Assembly (NCBI GenBank): GCA_014058105.1
Contig: JACGCM010001538.1
Span: 1 to 64,000, forward strand
DNA length: 64,000 nucleotides
Direction: 5' to 3'
DNA from: Kingdonia uniflora
Lineage: Eukaryota; Streptophyta; Magnoliopsida; Ranunculales; Circaeasteraceae
Made by a program: the position numbers and the translations under genes. This document shows, in pieces, positions 34,450 through 46,307 of this stretch. The notes beneath the pieces were generated by a model. It was given only the letters and a program-made list of their open reading frames with translations. It searched no databases and had not been told where the DNA came from. The first letter of the stretch is position 1, and every line of letters begins with the position of its first letter.

Positions 34450-37094
34450 TGTAGCGCCCCGCATTTTTCTTGGTATAACTCCTTGTGGTCGTAGTTATGG
34501 TTTATAAGTTGTACCTGTAGCATGTTATCATAGCTTTTATTTTTCCCCCAAATCATTGACAAACCCATTCAAACCCACACCGAATTTCCTCAATTCTTCT
34601 CCAACTCCTCCTTATTCTCCACATCAATTCTAAGGCACAACTCACCCTTTAACTAATTTCGGTTCTAGAGAGAGAGAGAAGAAGAAAGAGAGATGTATTT
34701 GCTAAAGCTCTCTACGACTTACAACTCCGCATTGCTCCGCACCGCTTGGCTTTCGTTCTTCATCGTTATTTTAACCTTAGGCAAGTGCATCTATCTAATT
34801 TCATTTGCTTTGATTGATATGAGTAAATCATAGTATTTCAGCTATTCCAATCTTCTTTATACAAAGCATCTCCTCGGTATAAATCGGTACTGATTTTATC
34901 GTTCACTAAATTTTGCTCTTATCATCGCATCAAATCTATATTATACATTTCAGTATTGTGCAGACAGTCATGTATCCTCTCGTGGGTTATTGCATAAGGT
35001 TTCTGTAGGCATACAACTGTTGATCTCTCTGTGTTAGGCTTTGGTTCTTAAGAGGATTTATAGAGGTCTTATTATAGGTATGATGGGTCTGTTGGTGTTC
35101 TGGGGTAACTCTGGCTAAGCTTTGTTGGGGTTCTTTGTTGAATATGTTGTATATAGTTTATGGCAGTTACGACTTAATTGTATTGGGGCTGATTAAATGG
35201 TCATGTTGTTTAGTTAAGATATAGCGGCAGTTATTATCTTACTTATAGGATATCATATGAAATGGTTCTGAGCACTAGTTGGTTTGAGGTAGTGTTTATT
35301 GGTGGGTTTAAATAATTGTTGATTGATGATGAAATATCCAATGACGGACTACAGTTTAGTTGTGAGAAGCTTTATTGGGTGATATGGGCGTGAATAACTT
35401 GGCTTGATATTTGTTGAAACTAGGCATTCGAGGTGTTATATTCTGGTTATAGTATGTGTGAAGGAGATGGTTGAATCTTAGTGTGGCATAACCACCATTC
35501 TTAGATGATTTCCTTGGTTATCTATTTAATGTTCATCATTTCAGTTGGCTGATATCATAGTAGTTTCTTTCATTAGTTTGGTTCATTTAGATGAGATCCT
35601 TTAGTATGCTTAGACATCTAGTAGCTAATTTTTAATAGTACTTTTGAGAATTGGAAATAGTGGATTCCTATACTATTTATGAGGTTGATCTATATGATGG
35701 TTGTATGAGTGTGGTTCAATAATCATCACAAGATATTGTGCTGGTGATAAGAACTTTGTACTAAATAGATATTAGGAGCGAGTCTGTGATTCTAGAACAT
35801 CTTAGGTAATCCCTTGGTTTGTCTTTTGTGACAACCATTTAAGAGAATGGATTTTCCATGATTTAGTAGTACGCGACTTAGATTCGTTTTGACGCTTAGG
35901 GTTTCCTTTTGATATAGTCGCACTTATTGGGCATGTTACGACAGATAATATTGGATGTTGGAGCTTTACTTCATTTGATAGAGTCCCCACTTGTTATTAA
36001 AGTGAGGGTAGATAGATCATTTGGTCGTAAGAGCAGTAGGTTTTTGGATATAGTCCCAGATGCTGATTAGGCAGGGGCAGACAAATCATTTAATTCTTAT
36101 AGGATTCAAACTTTTTCCTTTAATTCATGCATAGGATAACTTAGTGTCATGTACATAGTAGGGCTATGTTGCCAGGGTCCTTGGGTTCGAGTCACTAAAC
36201 AAAATACGAGGTAACTGTTTATCAGTGTTCCTGGGTTGCAAGTCCCAAAATTATTTCTCTGTTACTTCTCGGCTGCATGCTACGCGAGCATGGGCTTAGA
36301 TCCCTGAAAGTGAAAATAAATTAGGCTTTAGACCTGTAGGTTGAAAATCCTTGACAACCTTGATTCGGTGATTTACCCGCTAATTCCTGGCTCAATAAAA
36401 AGGAATCTGCCAATCCCTGGCTCGCTAATAAGTGATACGCTTTTGTTGAGGACAGAAGGGTGCAAGAGTGTGGTCCCACTGAATTAAAAGTGACCCTGTG
36501 TAGATCGTCTGTTAGTTATCCCCCATATCTAATAATACTCTATAATTATTTATAATACCGGTTGGCGCCGACGCTTAAAAACAACAATAATAATTGAACC
36601 TCATTTCCTCAAAGTATTACATCATTTATATATATTTATAGGATATTAGTTTTACTTAGACCGCCTTCTTTAGGACTCGTAGCGTGGTTGATATTCTCCT
36701 ATAATTCTGTTGGATCCTTCTTGTCTATTTTCTATGTTTATCTTGGTCTATCATGTCTTATGGCCTTAGATATTTGTATTTACTGGGCGTTGCTTGCTGA
36801 CGCCTTGTGCATATATACTTTTTTAGGTAAATTATTACGGTAGCGATACTAGTAGTTGGAGCAAGCTGGACTTGCATTTTTTGGAGTTCTTGCTATCCTT
36901 GTGGTATTATTTATCATTTCTATCTCTTTTAGATTTTCTTCCGCTGCGTAGTTTCTTAGTGCTGTAGATGTATTTACGATTTGTTTTAAATTGTAGTACG
37001 TCTTTTAGGAGTTCATCTTTAGGATGCCCGACGTTAAACCTCAGAATTTGCGTTCTTAATAGTTTATTAAGAAGCTAATTTTGGGGGCGTGACA
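34450..37094. mobile_element. Long solo LTR (2.6 kb)
   Basis: It starts TGTAGCGCCCC and ends GGGGGCGTGACA, which is its imperfect reverse complement. Perfect 5-bp target duplications CTGAG lie at 34445-34449 and 37095-37099. The interior has no ORF. A single TG...CA unit with target duplication and no internal domains is a solo LTR left by recombination. The length and the TGTARCGCCCC start would fit a Tekay/Del-type chromovirus, but that is an inference. Confidence 0.85.
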
Positions 37095-37370
37095 CTGAGT
37101 TTGATCTTAACATAGTTCTTACAACATATATGAACCTTGAATGTTTAAAGCTTATATTACATATAACAATGGTGGTTCCTTTCAAAGTTGTGCAGTAGTA
37201 AACAGTAGCAGCAAGCAATATGTGCTAATTATCTTTTTCTTATTGTTTTTAGAGAAAGAGAGGGAAGGGCTGGGAAGACATGAGATTTCTGATTGCCAGG
37301 AAAACATAATGAGCTCAAACGTCAGGACGTGTCGAATAGGCCTCAAAGTAGGAACTTATCTTGGAATTTT

Positions 37371-37576
37371 TGTAGAAACTAATACAAAGAATAAGAGATT
37401 TGAGAAGGACTAACTTTATTATTATTCGATCATTACAATGGAAGAAGACCTTCTTCTTATATAGTTTCAATTACTTGGGAGCTAAGTAAGAATATCTTAT
37501 ATTTAGAGAATTATATATTTAGTATATATCATATATTAGGTATATTCTATATTCAACATATATTCTATATTCAACA
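37371..37576 (-). repeat. 3' LTR of Copia 2
   Basis: It starts TGTAGAAACTAATACAAAG and ends ATTCAACA, followed by CTCCCCCTCAAGATGGGG, the reverse of a Copia polypurine tract. Confidence 0.9.
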
Positions 37577-37583
37577 CTCCCCC

Positions 37584-38345
37584 TCAAGATGGGGCATAGA
37601 TGTCAATCATGCCCAGCTTGTCAATCATGTCGTTAAATATTCGTCCACAAACACCTTTCGTAAGAATATCTGCAAGTTGATCTTCCGACATCACGAATGG
37701 AAATGATATACACCTTTTCTCAATATTTTCTCTGATAAAGAACCGATCCACTTCAACATGTTTCATACGGTCATGTTGAATTGGATTGTGTGCAATCATA
37801 ATCGCTGCTTTATTGTCACAATGTAGATTCATTGCGTTCACGAGTTTAAATCCAATATCCTTCAATATATTCCGTATCAATAGTAGTTCACATACTCCAT
37901 GAGCCATACCCCAAAACTCAGATTCTACACTTGATCTAACAATAACCTTTTGCTTCTTAGCTCTAAATGTCACCAAATTCCCACATACAAACGTGAAATA
38001 GCCTGAGGTTGACATTTTGTTCGTCATATCTCCTGCCCAATCTGTATTAGTATATCCCATTACTTCCATATCACCACCTTTCCGGAATAAGAGACCTTTT
38101 CCCAGAGATTTCTTCAAGTACCTTAGTATTCGAAAGACCGCCTTCATATGTTCTTTACTTGGATTATGCATGAATTGACTTACGATGCTAATGGCATATG
38201 CAATATCCGGTCGAGTACAGGAGAGATAAATTAGTCTTCCCACTAAGCGTTGGTACCTTCCTATGTCACATGGAACTTGGTCGGAAAACATTCCCAAGTG
38301 ATGATTCACTTCAATCGGTGTATCTACCGGTTTACAATCAAGCAT
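37584..38345 (-). pseudogene. Copia 2 RNase H
   Basis: The 253-residue frame includes YQRLVGRLIYLSCTRPDIAY, GYTNTDWAGDMTNKMSTSGY, VRSSVESEFWGMAHGVCELL, LHCDNKAAIMIAHNPIQHDR and ends EDQLADILTKGVCGRIF, the standard Copia RNase H series. The acidic catalytic residues remain. The frame itself is open over the whole domain, but RT upstream is broken. Confidence 0.85.
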
Positions 38346-39182
38346 CTCAGTTTCTGCAAGAAGGTCTAATATATACTTTCGTTAAGACATGAAAATACCT
38401 TGACTTGATCTTGTAACTTCAATGCCTAAGAAGTATTTTAACTGTCCCAAATCCTTCATCTCTAATTCCCGTGACAAATAGTTCTTCAGTGCCTCCATTT
38501 CTACTGAGTCATTTCCAGTAACAACCATATCATCAACATAAACAATAAGAGCGGTAAGCTTTCCTGACTTCTATTTTATAAACAAGGTATGATCAGAATT
38601 ACTTTGTCTATATCCAAATGCCTTCATGCTCTTCGAAAATCATCCAAACCAAGCTCGTGGTGACTGTTTTAACCCGTACAATGCCTTCTTTAATTTGCAT
38701 ACTTTTCCTCCTTCAGAATTCGCGACTCCAGGTGGTAACTCCATGTATACTTCTTCTTTTAAGTCTCCATTGAGAAATGCATTCTTCACGTCAAACTATT
38801 GTAATGGCCAACCTTGATTGGCTGCAAGAGAAATGAGTACACGAATAGTATTTATCTTTGCCACTGGGGCGAAGGTCTCCTCGCATTCCAAACCATACGT
38901 CTGTGTATACTCTTTGGCAACTAGTCTGGCTTTATACCTATCAATACTTCCATCTGAATTCATCTTTATAGTAAAGATTCAACGACACCCAACAATACGT
39001 TATCCGCGGGGATTATCAGCAAGTTCCCAAGTAGAATTCTTCTGTAATGCATTCATCTCTTCATTCATGGCTTTCTTCCATTGTGGATCTGATAGTGATT
39101 CCGGCAAATTACTAGGAATAGATAGAGAGGATAATTGATTCATAGTGCATGTAAACGACTTAGCCAACCTATGGGTGGACAC
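38346..39182 (-). pseudogene. Copia 2 reverse transcriptase (broken)
   Basis: In minus-strand translation the blocks [68 protein letters not shown] and the catalytic IVYVDDMVVTGND occur in order from about 38985 to 38500. Several stops interrupt them, for example near 38795, 38640 and 38575. The N-terminal piece at 39182-39000 reads NEEMNALQKNSTWELADNP. The copy is inactive. Confidence 0.8.
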
Positions 39183-39524
39183 ATAATCAAAAATTGGGTA
39201 TTTGGCTTTAGAAGATTTTAGAATACCTTTAATAGGCCTTTCTGAACGCCTAGGTTGAATATCATTAATAATGTTAGGATTAGGTAATACCTGAGGTTCG
39301 ACATTCTACGGCAGTACTTCGGTAGATGGTATTAGAATATTGGAGTCACGGGTAACTTCAACTTCTTCAGCTTGATCTCCCCCTATCATCTGATCATCTC
39401 CATTCATATGAAGTTCATCTTCAATACCCTGATCTCCCCCTGTCATCTGCTCTGCTTTACCTTCCTTTTCATCATCAGTTAGGTTACTACGCCTGTTCAA
39501 ATTACTCGTCAAATCCTCTAGTTC

Positions 39525-40496
39525 CTAAAATATATCCCCAATAATAGGGAACTTTCCTTCACCATCATTATGTTTCTCCCCCTGAAGGGAAGATCCCATA
39601 AGATACGCCTCCAATTCTCGAAACAAAACATCCAAAGAGATATACACCTTCCCTTCCACAGGGTCATAATAACGATAACCCATTTTAAAATTTGCATATC
39701 CAAGAAACACACACTTTCGAGCACAATGATTAAATTTTCCTCACTGATGTTTAAGTATATGAACAAAGACAACACATCCAAAAACACGTGGTTCTAGGTT
39801 TGGCATTGCAGGGATGGTGATAAGATCATGAAGTTTTTAGAAGGGCGTCTAAAATTCAATGACCCTAGATGGTGTGAGGTTTATCAAGTAAGCAGTAGAT
39901 TTTAACGCTTCTCCCCAATAATTCAATGGCATATTCATTCCAAAAAGAGATGCACGAACAACTTCTAACAGTTGTCTATTCATTCGTTCAGCTAACCCAT
40001 TTTGTTGTGGGGTATAAACATTAGAGGTTTGATGTCGAATACCGTAATTTGTCAAGAACTCCGACATGTCACTACTAATAAATTCTTCTCCATTATCAGA
40101 TTGATGCACTTGTATCCTCCTTTGGAATTCGGTCAAAGCCATCTGATAATTTTTTTTAAATACTTCAAAAACTTCACTTTTATGGGTAATTAGGGATACC
40201 CACATCATACGAGTACACTCATCAATAAAAGTTACAAAATAACGAGCTCCAGACAATGAAGGAATACGTGCAGGACCCCATACATCATAGTGAATAATAC
40301 TAAAAGGTTCCAAACTTTTAATAAAACTTAGAGAGTATGTAATACGATGATTCTTTGCGAGTTTACAAATATCACACTTAAACTCTGAAATACTACAATT
40401 CAAAAATAACGACGAATTTAATTTCTGAAGATACCCGAAGGAGAGATGACCCCAGTCGCTAATGCCATAACCACACATTAGCTTTTGCTTCTTCAA
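39525..40496 (-). pseudogene. Copia 2 integrase
   Basis: Frame 40496-39849 shows the core residues: aspartate in FSIIHYDVWGPAR, aspartate in VHQSDNGEEFI and glutamate in TPQQNGLAERMNRQ. C-terminal segments VFGC-type and VFLGYANFKMGYRYYDPVEG lie at about 39795-39640 after stops and a shift. The zinc-binding CDICKLAKNHR part is at about 40375-40345. Confidence 0.85.
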
Positions 40497-40527
40497 TTCC
40501 TCTGACTTTATTCACCTGATGAATTCT

Positions 40528-41001
40528 CTATTCTCCACTATTAGTCATGTCCAAATAGTAGAGATTGCATTTTCTAACACCACTACCAAGAACCAGCCGA
40601 GTCACTATGTCCTGAAAAATACAGAATTGAGGCCAAAATGTCACAGTACATATAAGTGCAACAGTGATCCTACTGACAGACAAGATATTATACTCTAGAG
40701 CAGGAACAATAAGGACAGAGTTTAATATCAGGGATTCAGATATGTCAGTAGAACCTTCTCCAATTACAAGAGAGGAACAACAATTTGTTGTGTATATAAA
40801 AGTTTGGGATGAAGGTGTAATAGATGATAATATGCTAGAGTCATTTACCATGTGATCTGATCCACTAGTATCAATTAACCAAGTACTATTCAAAGAATTT
40901 ACAACTAAAACACTACCTTTAGTTTTCATACCTGACTGGGCAATGTGAGAATTAGGGTTTGAGTTTGATGATACCATTGTTGTATCATCATTGAAGCCCA
41001 T
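40528..41001 (-). pseudogene. Copia 2 protease
   Basis: The 157-residue frame has LNSTWLIDTSGSDHMVNDSS, a Copia protease active site in which DTGAS has become DTSGS, and LILNSVLIVPALEYNILSVS. The start at 41001 is the first ATG and comes within 220 bp of the LTR, leaving no room for gag. The changed active site would by itself abolish cleavage. Confidence 0.8.
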
Positions 41002-41019
41002 TGGTCGAACTGCTACAGT

Positions 41020-41112
41020 AATTTTCTGGTATCTGCTACAGTACTTTGAACTGCTATAACTACAGTAGCTTCGGACTGCTACAGTGCATCGAACTGTTAT
41101 AGCTACAGTACT
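41020..41112. repeat. CTACAGT repeat cluster in Copia 2 leader
   Basis: The word CTACAGT or CTACAGTA recurs at irregular 12-25 bp spacing, at least five times, together with degenerate forms such as TTATAGCTAC. It occupies the place where gag would begin. A similar cluster (CTGCTACAGTGATTTC) lies after the primer site of the small LTR element at 54558-54622. Confidence 0.7.
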
Positions 41113-41220
41113 TCAAACTTCGCAACATAATTAAGCTTCGTGACAACAATTCGCAGCGGAATTTAATTTAATTCAATTCGAAAGAACCAGGTTCAATTAT
41201 CGAACCCGCTTTGATGCCAT

Positions 41221-41406
41221 GTAGAAACTAATACAAAGAATAAGAGATTCGAGAAGGACTAACTTTATTATTTTCTATCATTATAATGGATGATGACATT
41301 CTCTTTATATAGTTACAATTACTTGGGCACTAAGTAAGAATATCTTATATTTAGAGAATTATATATTTAGTATATATCCTATATTAGGTATATTCTATAT
41401 TCAACA
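41221..41406 (-). repeat. 5' LTR of Copia 2
   Basis: It pairs with 37371-37576; the left copy has an extra 18-bp duplication near its end. Confidence 0.9.
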
Positions 41407-41411
41407 GTTTT

Positions 41412-42031
41412 GACACGAATTTCAATGAGGAGTTGCTCTTGACGTTGTAAACTAAATATGGTTTTGTATTTTCTTATACTAATTGGAGTACGTACTAGTG
41501 AATCAAAATAGATGTTAGCAAGGTTATCGGTGTGTGCGTGAGTTTTTTTTCTGGACTTTTTATTCAATTTTAGACAAACATTAGCTTGTTTACTACACAA
41601 GTGAATCAATTCCCTTACATCACTTCTTTCCCATTTCCACTTCAAGTAACTTTCTAATTATCACTACTCAACTTCATTTGTTTTTACTTCTATTTTGCTC
41701 CATGGCCACATTAAATTCTGTACCATTTTTTGTAATTATTACCTTGCTGTATTATTTCGCAACGGTTTAATGTGATATCTCGTGTGAAATCAGTATGTGT
41801 CTGCTACAATGGCAAAAGAATTTTGGAATAAATTCTATGTATATTTTACATTAATTGCACTAAATAATTCAGAAGATTTGGTTTTGTGTTTGTACAAATG
41901 TACATAAATGTTTGAAGTATAGAAAACCTTGAACATATCACCTTCACCATCACCACCACCACAACAATAACAACAACAATCTCTCTCTCTCAGTTCCAGA
42001 GATCTCTTAAGCTGTGATCATCTTGACTTCA
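41412..42031 (+). promoter_or_regulatory. Putative promoter and 5' UTR of the BAH-PHD gene
   Basis: The 620 bp between Copia 2 and the ATG hold a CA- and CAA-rich stretch and CTCTCTCTCTC (about 41983-41993), typical of plant 5' UTRs near the transcription start. No TATA box is assigned with confidence. Copia 2 may have displaced more distal promoter sequence. Confidence 0.45.
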
Positions 42032-42493
42032 ATGGCGACTGAATCAGAGAAATCTCTACTGCCTTGCGACATCAAAAGTAATCCAAATGATAAAAGAAAT
42101 GTTTTACTTTTTTTGTTTTTATTTTTGTTTTTTTTTTCTTCTGCTAAAATGTTTTTAATTTTCTTGATCAAAGGTGGAGACTATATTTTGATGAAAAGTA
42201 ATGTAGACCGGCGTAGAGATATGTACTCATTTTTTGCAGTAGAAGTTTTGAATGTCTGGTCGGAAAATACTAGGGCTGTGAAGATACAAGTGCGACGCTA
42301 CTGGAAGAGCTTGAAATCATTCTCAGCACGGTCCTTGGAGTATGGGTCTAAGGAGTTATATTTGGAAAGGTTCCAAATTTCTGATGGCAGGTTTGCTGTT
42401 CTCGAAACCATTGGTGCAGGAAATGTCTTCTATCATCTAGAGTATACGTCAACATGTCCCAATACATCCCTCCCAAATCGAATTCGAGCTTAA
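42032..42493 (+). CDS. BAH-domain part (exons 1-2) readable without the PHD exons
   Basis: ATG at 42032 opens MATESEKSLLPCDIKS. Intron 1 (42078-42173) has GTAATC and a T-rich tract ending CAAAG. It is 96 bp, divisible by three and free of stops, so both the spliced form (121 residues) and the retained form (153 residues) stay open to TAA at 42491. The BAH features are GDYILMKS, VKIQVRRYWKS and GSKELYLERF. Compared with EBS, about 16-20 residues after KELYL (the HTIEGKC region) seem missing. With the defective donor at 42490 this is the only part that canonical splicing would express. Confidence 0.5.
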   Translation: MATESEKSLLPCDIKSNPNDKRNVLLFLFLFLFFFSSAKMFLIFLIKGGDYILMKSNVDRRRDMYSFFAVEVLNVWSENTRAVKIQVRRYWKSLKSFSARSLEYGSKELYLERFQISDGRFAVLETIGAGNVFYHLEYTSTCPNTSLPNRIRA

Positions 42494-42676
42494 GTAGAAA
42501 TTTATTAGCGAATTACAAGTTTTTTATTTATCTTCTAAATTGTACTATTGTTTTTTGTTATCAAGATGGTAATTGCTGAGCAACCAACCATTTTTTTTAA
42601 AATAAACTCACGTCCTCAATTCAGCACATGCGTTGAAATATGACTATTTTTTCAGTATCTGTGACTTAAGATATAT

Positions 42677-45513
42677 TGACGTGAAACTATGAATGCAGAA
42701 GCTAGATTCGTAAGAATAATCACGTGTTATTCTAGATTTAGAGAAACTAGAATTTTTACAAGGATAACTTCAAACTTTCATTAACAACTAAAGAATGGAT
42801 TACACCACCCACTTCCTTATAGCCTAGGTTTCCCTAGGATCACTCCTACAATAGCTCCTCTAACGAATCCAATTAAGAAACTAACCTAGAAAAGTAAAAC
42901 TGCTAATAACCAACAAGATGGTCATCTTTAATAAAACATAAGCTAAAACATAAACATAAACATAAACATAGGTCAAACGGGTGGTAAACGACCCTATTAG
43001 GGACGTGCCACATCAAACTCTCGGTCTGGAAATATTTCATCCACAAAATCTCAGTTTGCTCTTCGTCTTCATCCAACAGAACGTGCTGAACTGCTACTAT
43101 CACACTCTCATGCATACCATCCACGACTAGTCCAACTTTCTTAGCAAATGCGGGACAATCACGTATCTAGTGCTCAGGTTTACCACATCCATAATAGTTA
43201 CCTAAAACAAAGCTACTCGGTACTGTAACTATTGGAATTACTGGAGTTGTTGTTGTTGCTTGCACTGGAGGACGATTCTGTGTATGTAGCTTGCTCACCT
43301 ATTTGGCTAATTGAACAATTTCTGCTAGGCATAAGACAGGCTGAAGTGTGGTTGGCTCTTGCAATTTCTTCGTCAATCCAATCTTGTACCTATTAACCCA
43401 TTGCTGCTTAGTTTCATGGAGTCATGCACGTGACTCAAGGAGATAAAATTGATCTGTGCAATCATCAAGAGAGGAGAGACCCATTTTTAGGGACTGAAGT
43501 TCCCCAAATACAACCTCGCCTAGTTCATGGGGATGAACCTTTCTTTCAGCTCTCCTCGTATTTTCCACCACTCTGCAATGGGACGGTAACTTGATGTACG
43601 CCTTGCCTGTTGAACGCTGTTCACTAGGTGAGGGCAAAACTAGTAAGTCAGGACTCAATGATCATAACCTGCTTTGGATCCCCATATTTTTTATAGTTGA
43701 ATACTCGCTCAACCTTATCTAACCACTGAATAAAGGCGTCAACATCAGAATTTCTATCGAACTCTGGCACCTTGAGGTGAACATCATTTGTCAGTTCAAC
43801 TATCGCCTTGGCCAAAACCTCAATATCAGTACCTTTACCCTTTCGTCGTGGCTGTGGTCGTTGCCCTTCCTCAAAGTCTGAATCGTAGTCATTATCTTTC
43901 CAAGTTGCAGCATACGAATGCCTTGGCGGCCGCGGGGGCGAACCAAGTGGATGTTATTTATACCTGTCATGCAATGGGGTGCCAACCGGGGGGGGGGGGG
44001 AGGGGTGGTAAGAACCATAGCCCCGGTCTTTCCCGTTGAATTGCCGATCTCTCTTTCCCGCCTGTACATAACAAGAACCCATAGTTTTTCGTCTCTCCTT
44101 CGAATGAACGCTGAATACATCATCATCATGTGGTCCCCACCTATCTCCGTATGGTGGCTGGACTTCAAAGCTATATTTGGGGTTTGGCCCCAGGATTTGC
44201 CTCTTACCATTGTCGGTATAATGTTGGTTGCGGTACAGGTCTGCCGAAGGGAGGGGTACTCCACGTGTGCCCAATGGGACTGTCAATGTTGTTGTCGATG
44301 GTGGTTGGTGACCGGTGTCCCCCGATGAGATCCTTTGCTGTGGTTCTGACGTCATGGGGTGGGCTTGACCACCTATCCTGGTTAGTGAAGAGTCTGCCGG
44401 GAGAGGCTTGAATGCTGAAGAGGTGTGAGGGAGAGTTACACCGGTAGTTGGTTGGTAAGGAGCTCACCACTGTGGATCAATACCAAAGAAATCAGGGACT
44501 TGGAGGGATTGATGTATCCCGACCCATTGAGCCTATAGGTTTTGGGTCAAGTTCTCAATTGATTCGTGCGGTCCAGATTTGCTGTTAGCCAGATATACTT
44601 TTAGGTTCTGGATGAGGGCCCATTGGGTCTGATATGGATCGGGTAATAGTGAGTAATGGTTTTGGCCTTAAAGGATCGGGCTTGCTGTCGTGAAGCCCAA
44701 GTAAGGAAGTCAGTTTTTGCTAGCGTCACCGGCGTCGTTGAGGTGCCGACTACCATCGGGGCTGAGGCCGGTGCCAGAAGGTGTTATTGCCTGGTCTCTC
44801 CGTGAGAACTGAGCGTTTGATTGGCGGTTGTTATAACTAGCCCTTTGGCTTTGGCTTGACCCCGATTCCCTCACCGCCACAAACTTCGATTTTGACACCT
44901 AGACTTGCAAATGGATTGTTAAGATCGTCGCTCTTCGCGGTGACGCTTCCTTCATGAGAGGGGTGTACTAGTACGCCCAACGAAGGTGGTTGGGGGGAGG
45001 GGGGGGGGGGGGGGGAGGAAAAAGGCTCTCATACCCAAAGCCTCGACAAGCTTGTCAAACATATTTGTTAAAGTTGCTACATCTTGAGCGAGTGTAGGTT
45101 TCTTCGTCGTGGGTATTCCACGAGATATCTTGCTCTTGAAACTTGCTATACCTGGATTCTAACGCAGATATGGTACCAATTGACGTAAAACTACGAATGT
45201 ACAAGCTAGATTCGTAAGAATAATAACGTGTTAATCTAGATTCAGATAAACTAGAGTTTTTACTAGGATAACTTCAAACTTTCATTAACAACTAAAAAAT
45301 AGATTATACCACCCTCTTCCTTATAACCTAGGTTTCCCTAAAATCACTCCTACTATATTTCCACTAACCAATCCAATTAAGAAACTAATCTAGAAAAGTA
45401 AAACTGCTAATAACCAACAAGCTAGTCATCTCCAATAGAGCATAAGCTAAAGCATAAACATAATCATAGGTCAAACGGGTGGTAAACGACCCTATTAGGG
45501 ACATGCCACATCA
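42677..45513 (-). mobile_element. Gag-only LTR retrotransposon (TR-GAG-like) in intron 2
   Basis: LTRs 42677-43015 (339 bp) and 45181-45513 (333 bp) start TGACGT and end ACATCA. Perfect TATAT target duplications lie at 42672-42676 and 45514-45518. The internal 2.2 kb codes on the minus strand only for gag: VPEFDRNSDVDAFIQWLDKV (about 43775-43715), which is the Ty3 gag core, and a zinc-knuckle relict GCGKPEH...IRDCPAFAK (about 43195-43140). No protease or RT is seen. It depended on a helper for movement. Size and content match the TR-GAG type of non-autonomous element. Poly-G runs near 44000 and 45000 may be assembly-prone. Confidence 0.85.
43020..45130 (-). pseudogene. Gag of the TR-GAG-like element (broken)
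   Basis: The frame begins next to the right LTR with GIASFKSKISRGIPTTKKPT and TLTNMFDKLVEALGMRA (about 45150-45030). It runs through low-complexity, arginine- and serine-rich sequence and reaches the Ty3 gag core near 43775. The zinc knuckle near 43190 has lost a cysteine (YYGCGKPEH) and contains a TAG. Several further stops and shifts occur, so no intact protein is made. Confidence 0.65.
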
Positions 45514-46307
45514 TATATAGTACCACATTAGACACATTGAGGATAGAGCCCTTCACCTCAAAATATAAAATACTAGGGCTACTCTTATTGCCAATTGGTT
45601 TGAGATGGAACCTCCAATTCTAAGATGGTACAAGAACGGGCATTTCTGTCATGTCCAACAGCCTATGTGTTCTTCCAAAATTTTCATGGTTTTTAACTTG
45701 GATTTCCTTTGGGAAAGAGTGTAATAATTTTAGTCCTACATAATAACATGAGTGTTAGTTTGATGGCACTTTTTTTTTCTTTCAAAACTCTAAAAGACAT
45801 TATGCCGCTAGCTCTAAATTGTTTGTGGAGAATGTGGTAAGCTAGGAGTGGATGATATTTGAGAATTTGTGGAATATATATTGACGCCATTCTAGAGTGT
45901 TTATATACTAGGGGAAGCATATCTTTAGGATGTAACCTCTGTCTATTTCCATATTCATAAATCATACGTACGTGAGGGCTGCCCAAACCCTGTTTTGCCT
46001 TGGAAAAATATAAAAACTAGAAATAGATGATATTTGAGAATTTGCCAGAATATAGACGCCATTCTAGAGTGTTGATTCCTCATAAGAAATCATTTGAACT
46101 GTATGAATATGTTTGTTACACGTTCATTAAGCGGTGTGCCTTACTTTCTTAAAAATACGTTGTGTATGGCTTTTACGTATTTGGTCATAGAGTTAAAGTT
46201 TTAGTATGAATGCTGTATTATATTTTCTTTAATTTCAAATTGAGTTTCTAATTAAGGATCAGTTTAGGAAAATATGTAATTTAGTCTAATGTTTGTTTGA
46301 TATGTAG

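Larger units (their letters stand above)
37371..41406 (-). mobile_element. Copia 2: gag-less Ty1/Copia element
   Basis: LTRs lie at 37371-37576 (206 bp, with an internal short duplication of TATATTCTATATTCAACA) and 41221-41406 (186 bp). The primer site reads TGGCATCAAAGC on the minus strand beside the right LTR, near the initiator-tRNA type. Flanks are ATTTT and GTTTT, a 5-bp duplication with one mismatch. Protease, integrase, RT and RNase H follow in Copia order, all with stops. Only about 220 bp separate the right LTR from the protease frame, so gag is missing. It is antisense to the host exons and ends about 620 bp before the BAH gene start. Confidence 0.9.

Noticed and set aside
43800..44470. 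Several overlapping long ORFs on both strands
   Set aside because: They sit in the low-complexity gag region of the 42677-45513 element, where GC-rich sequence lacks stops by chance.
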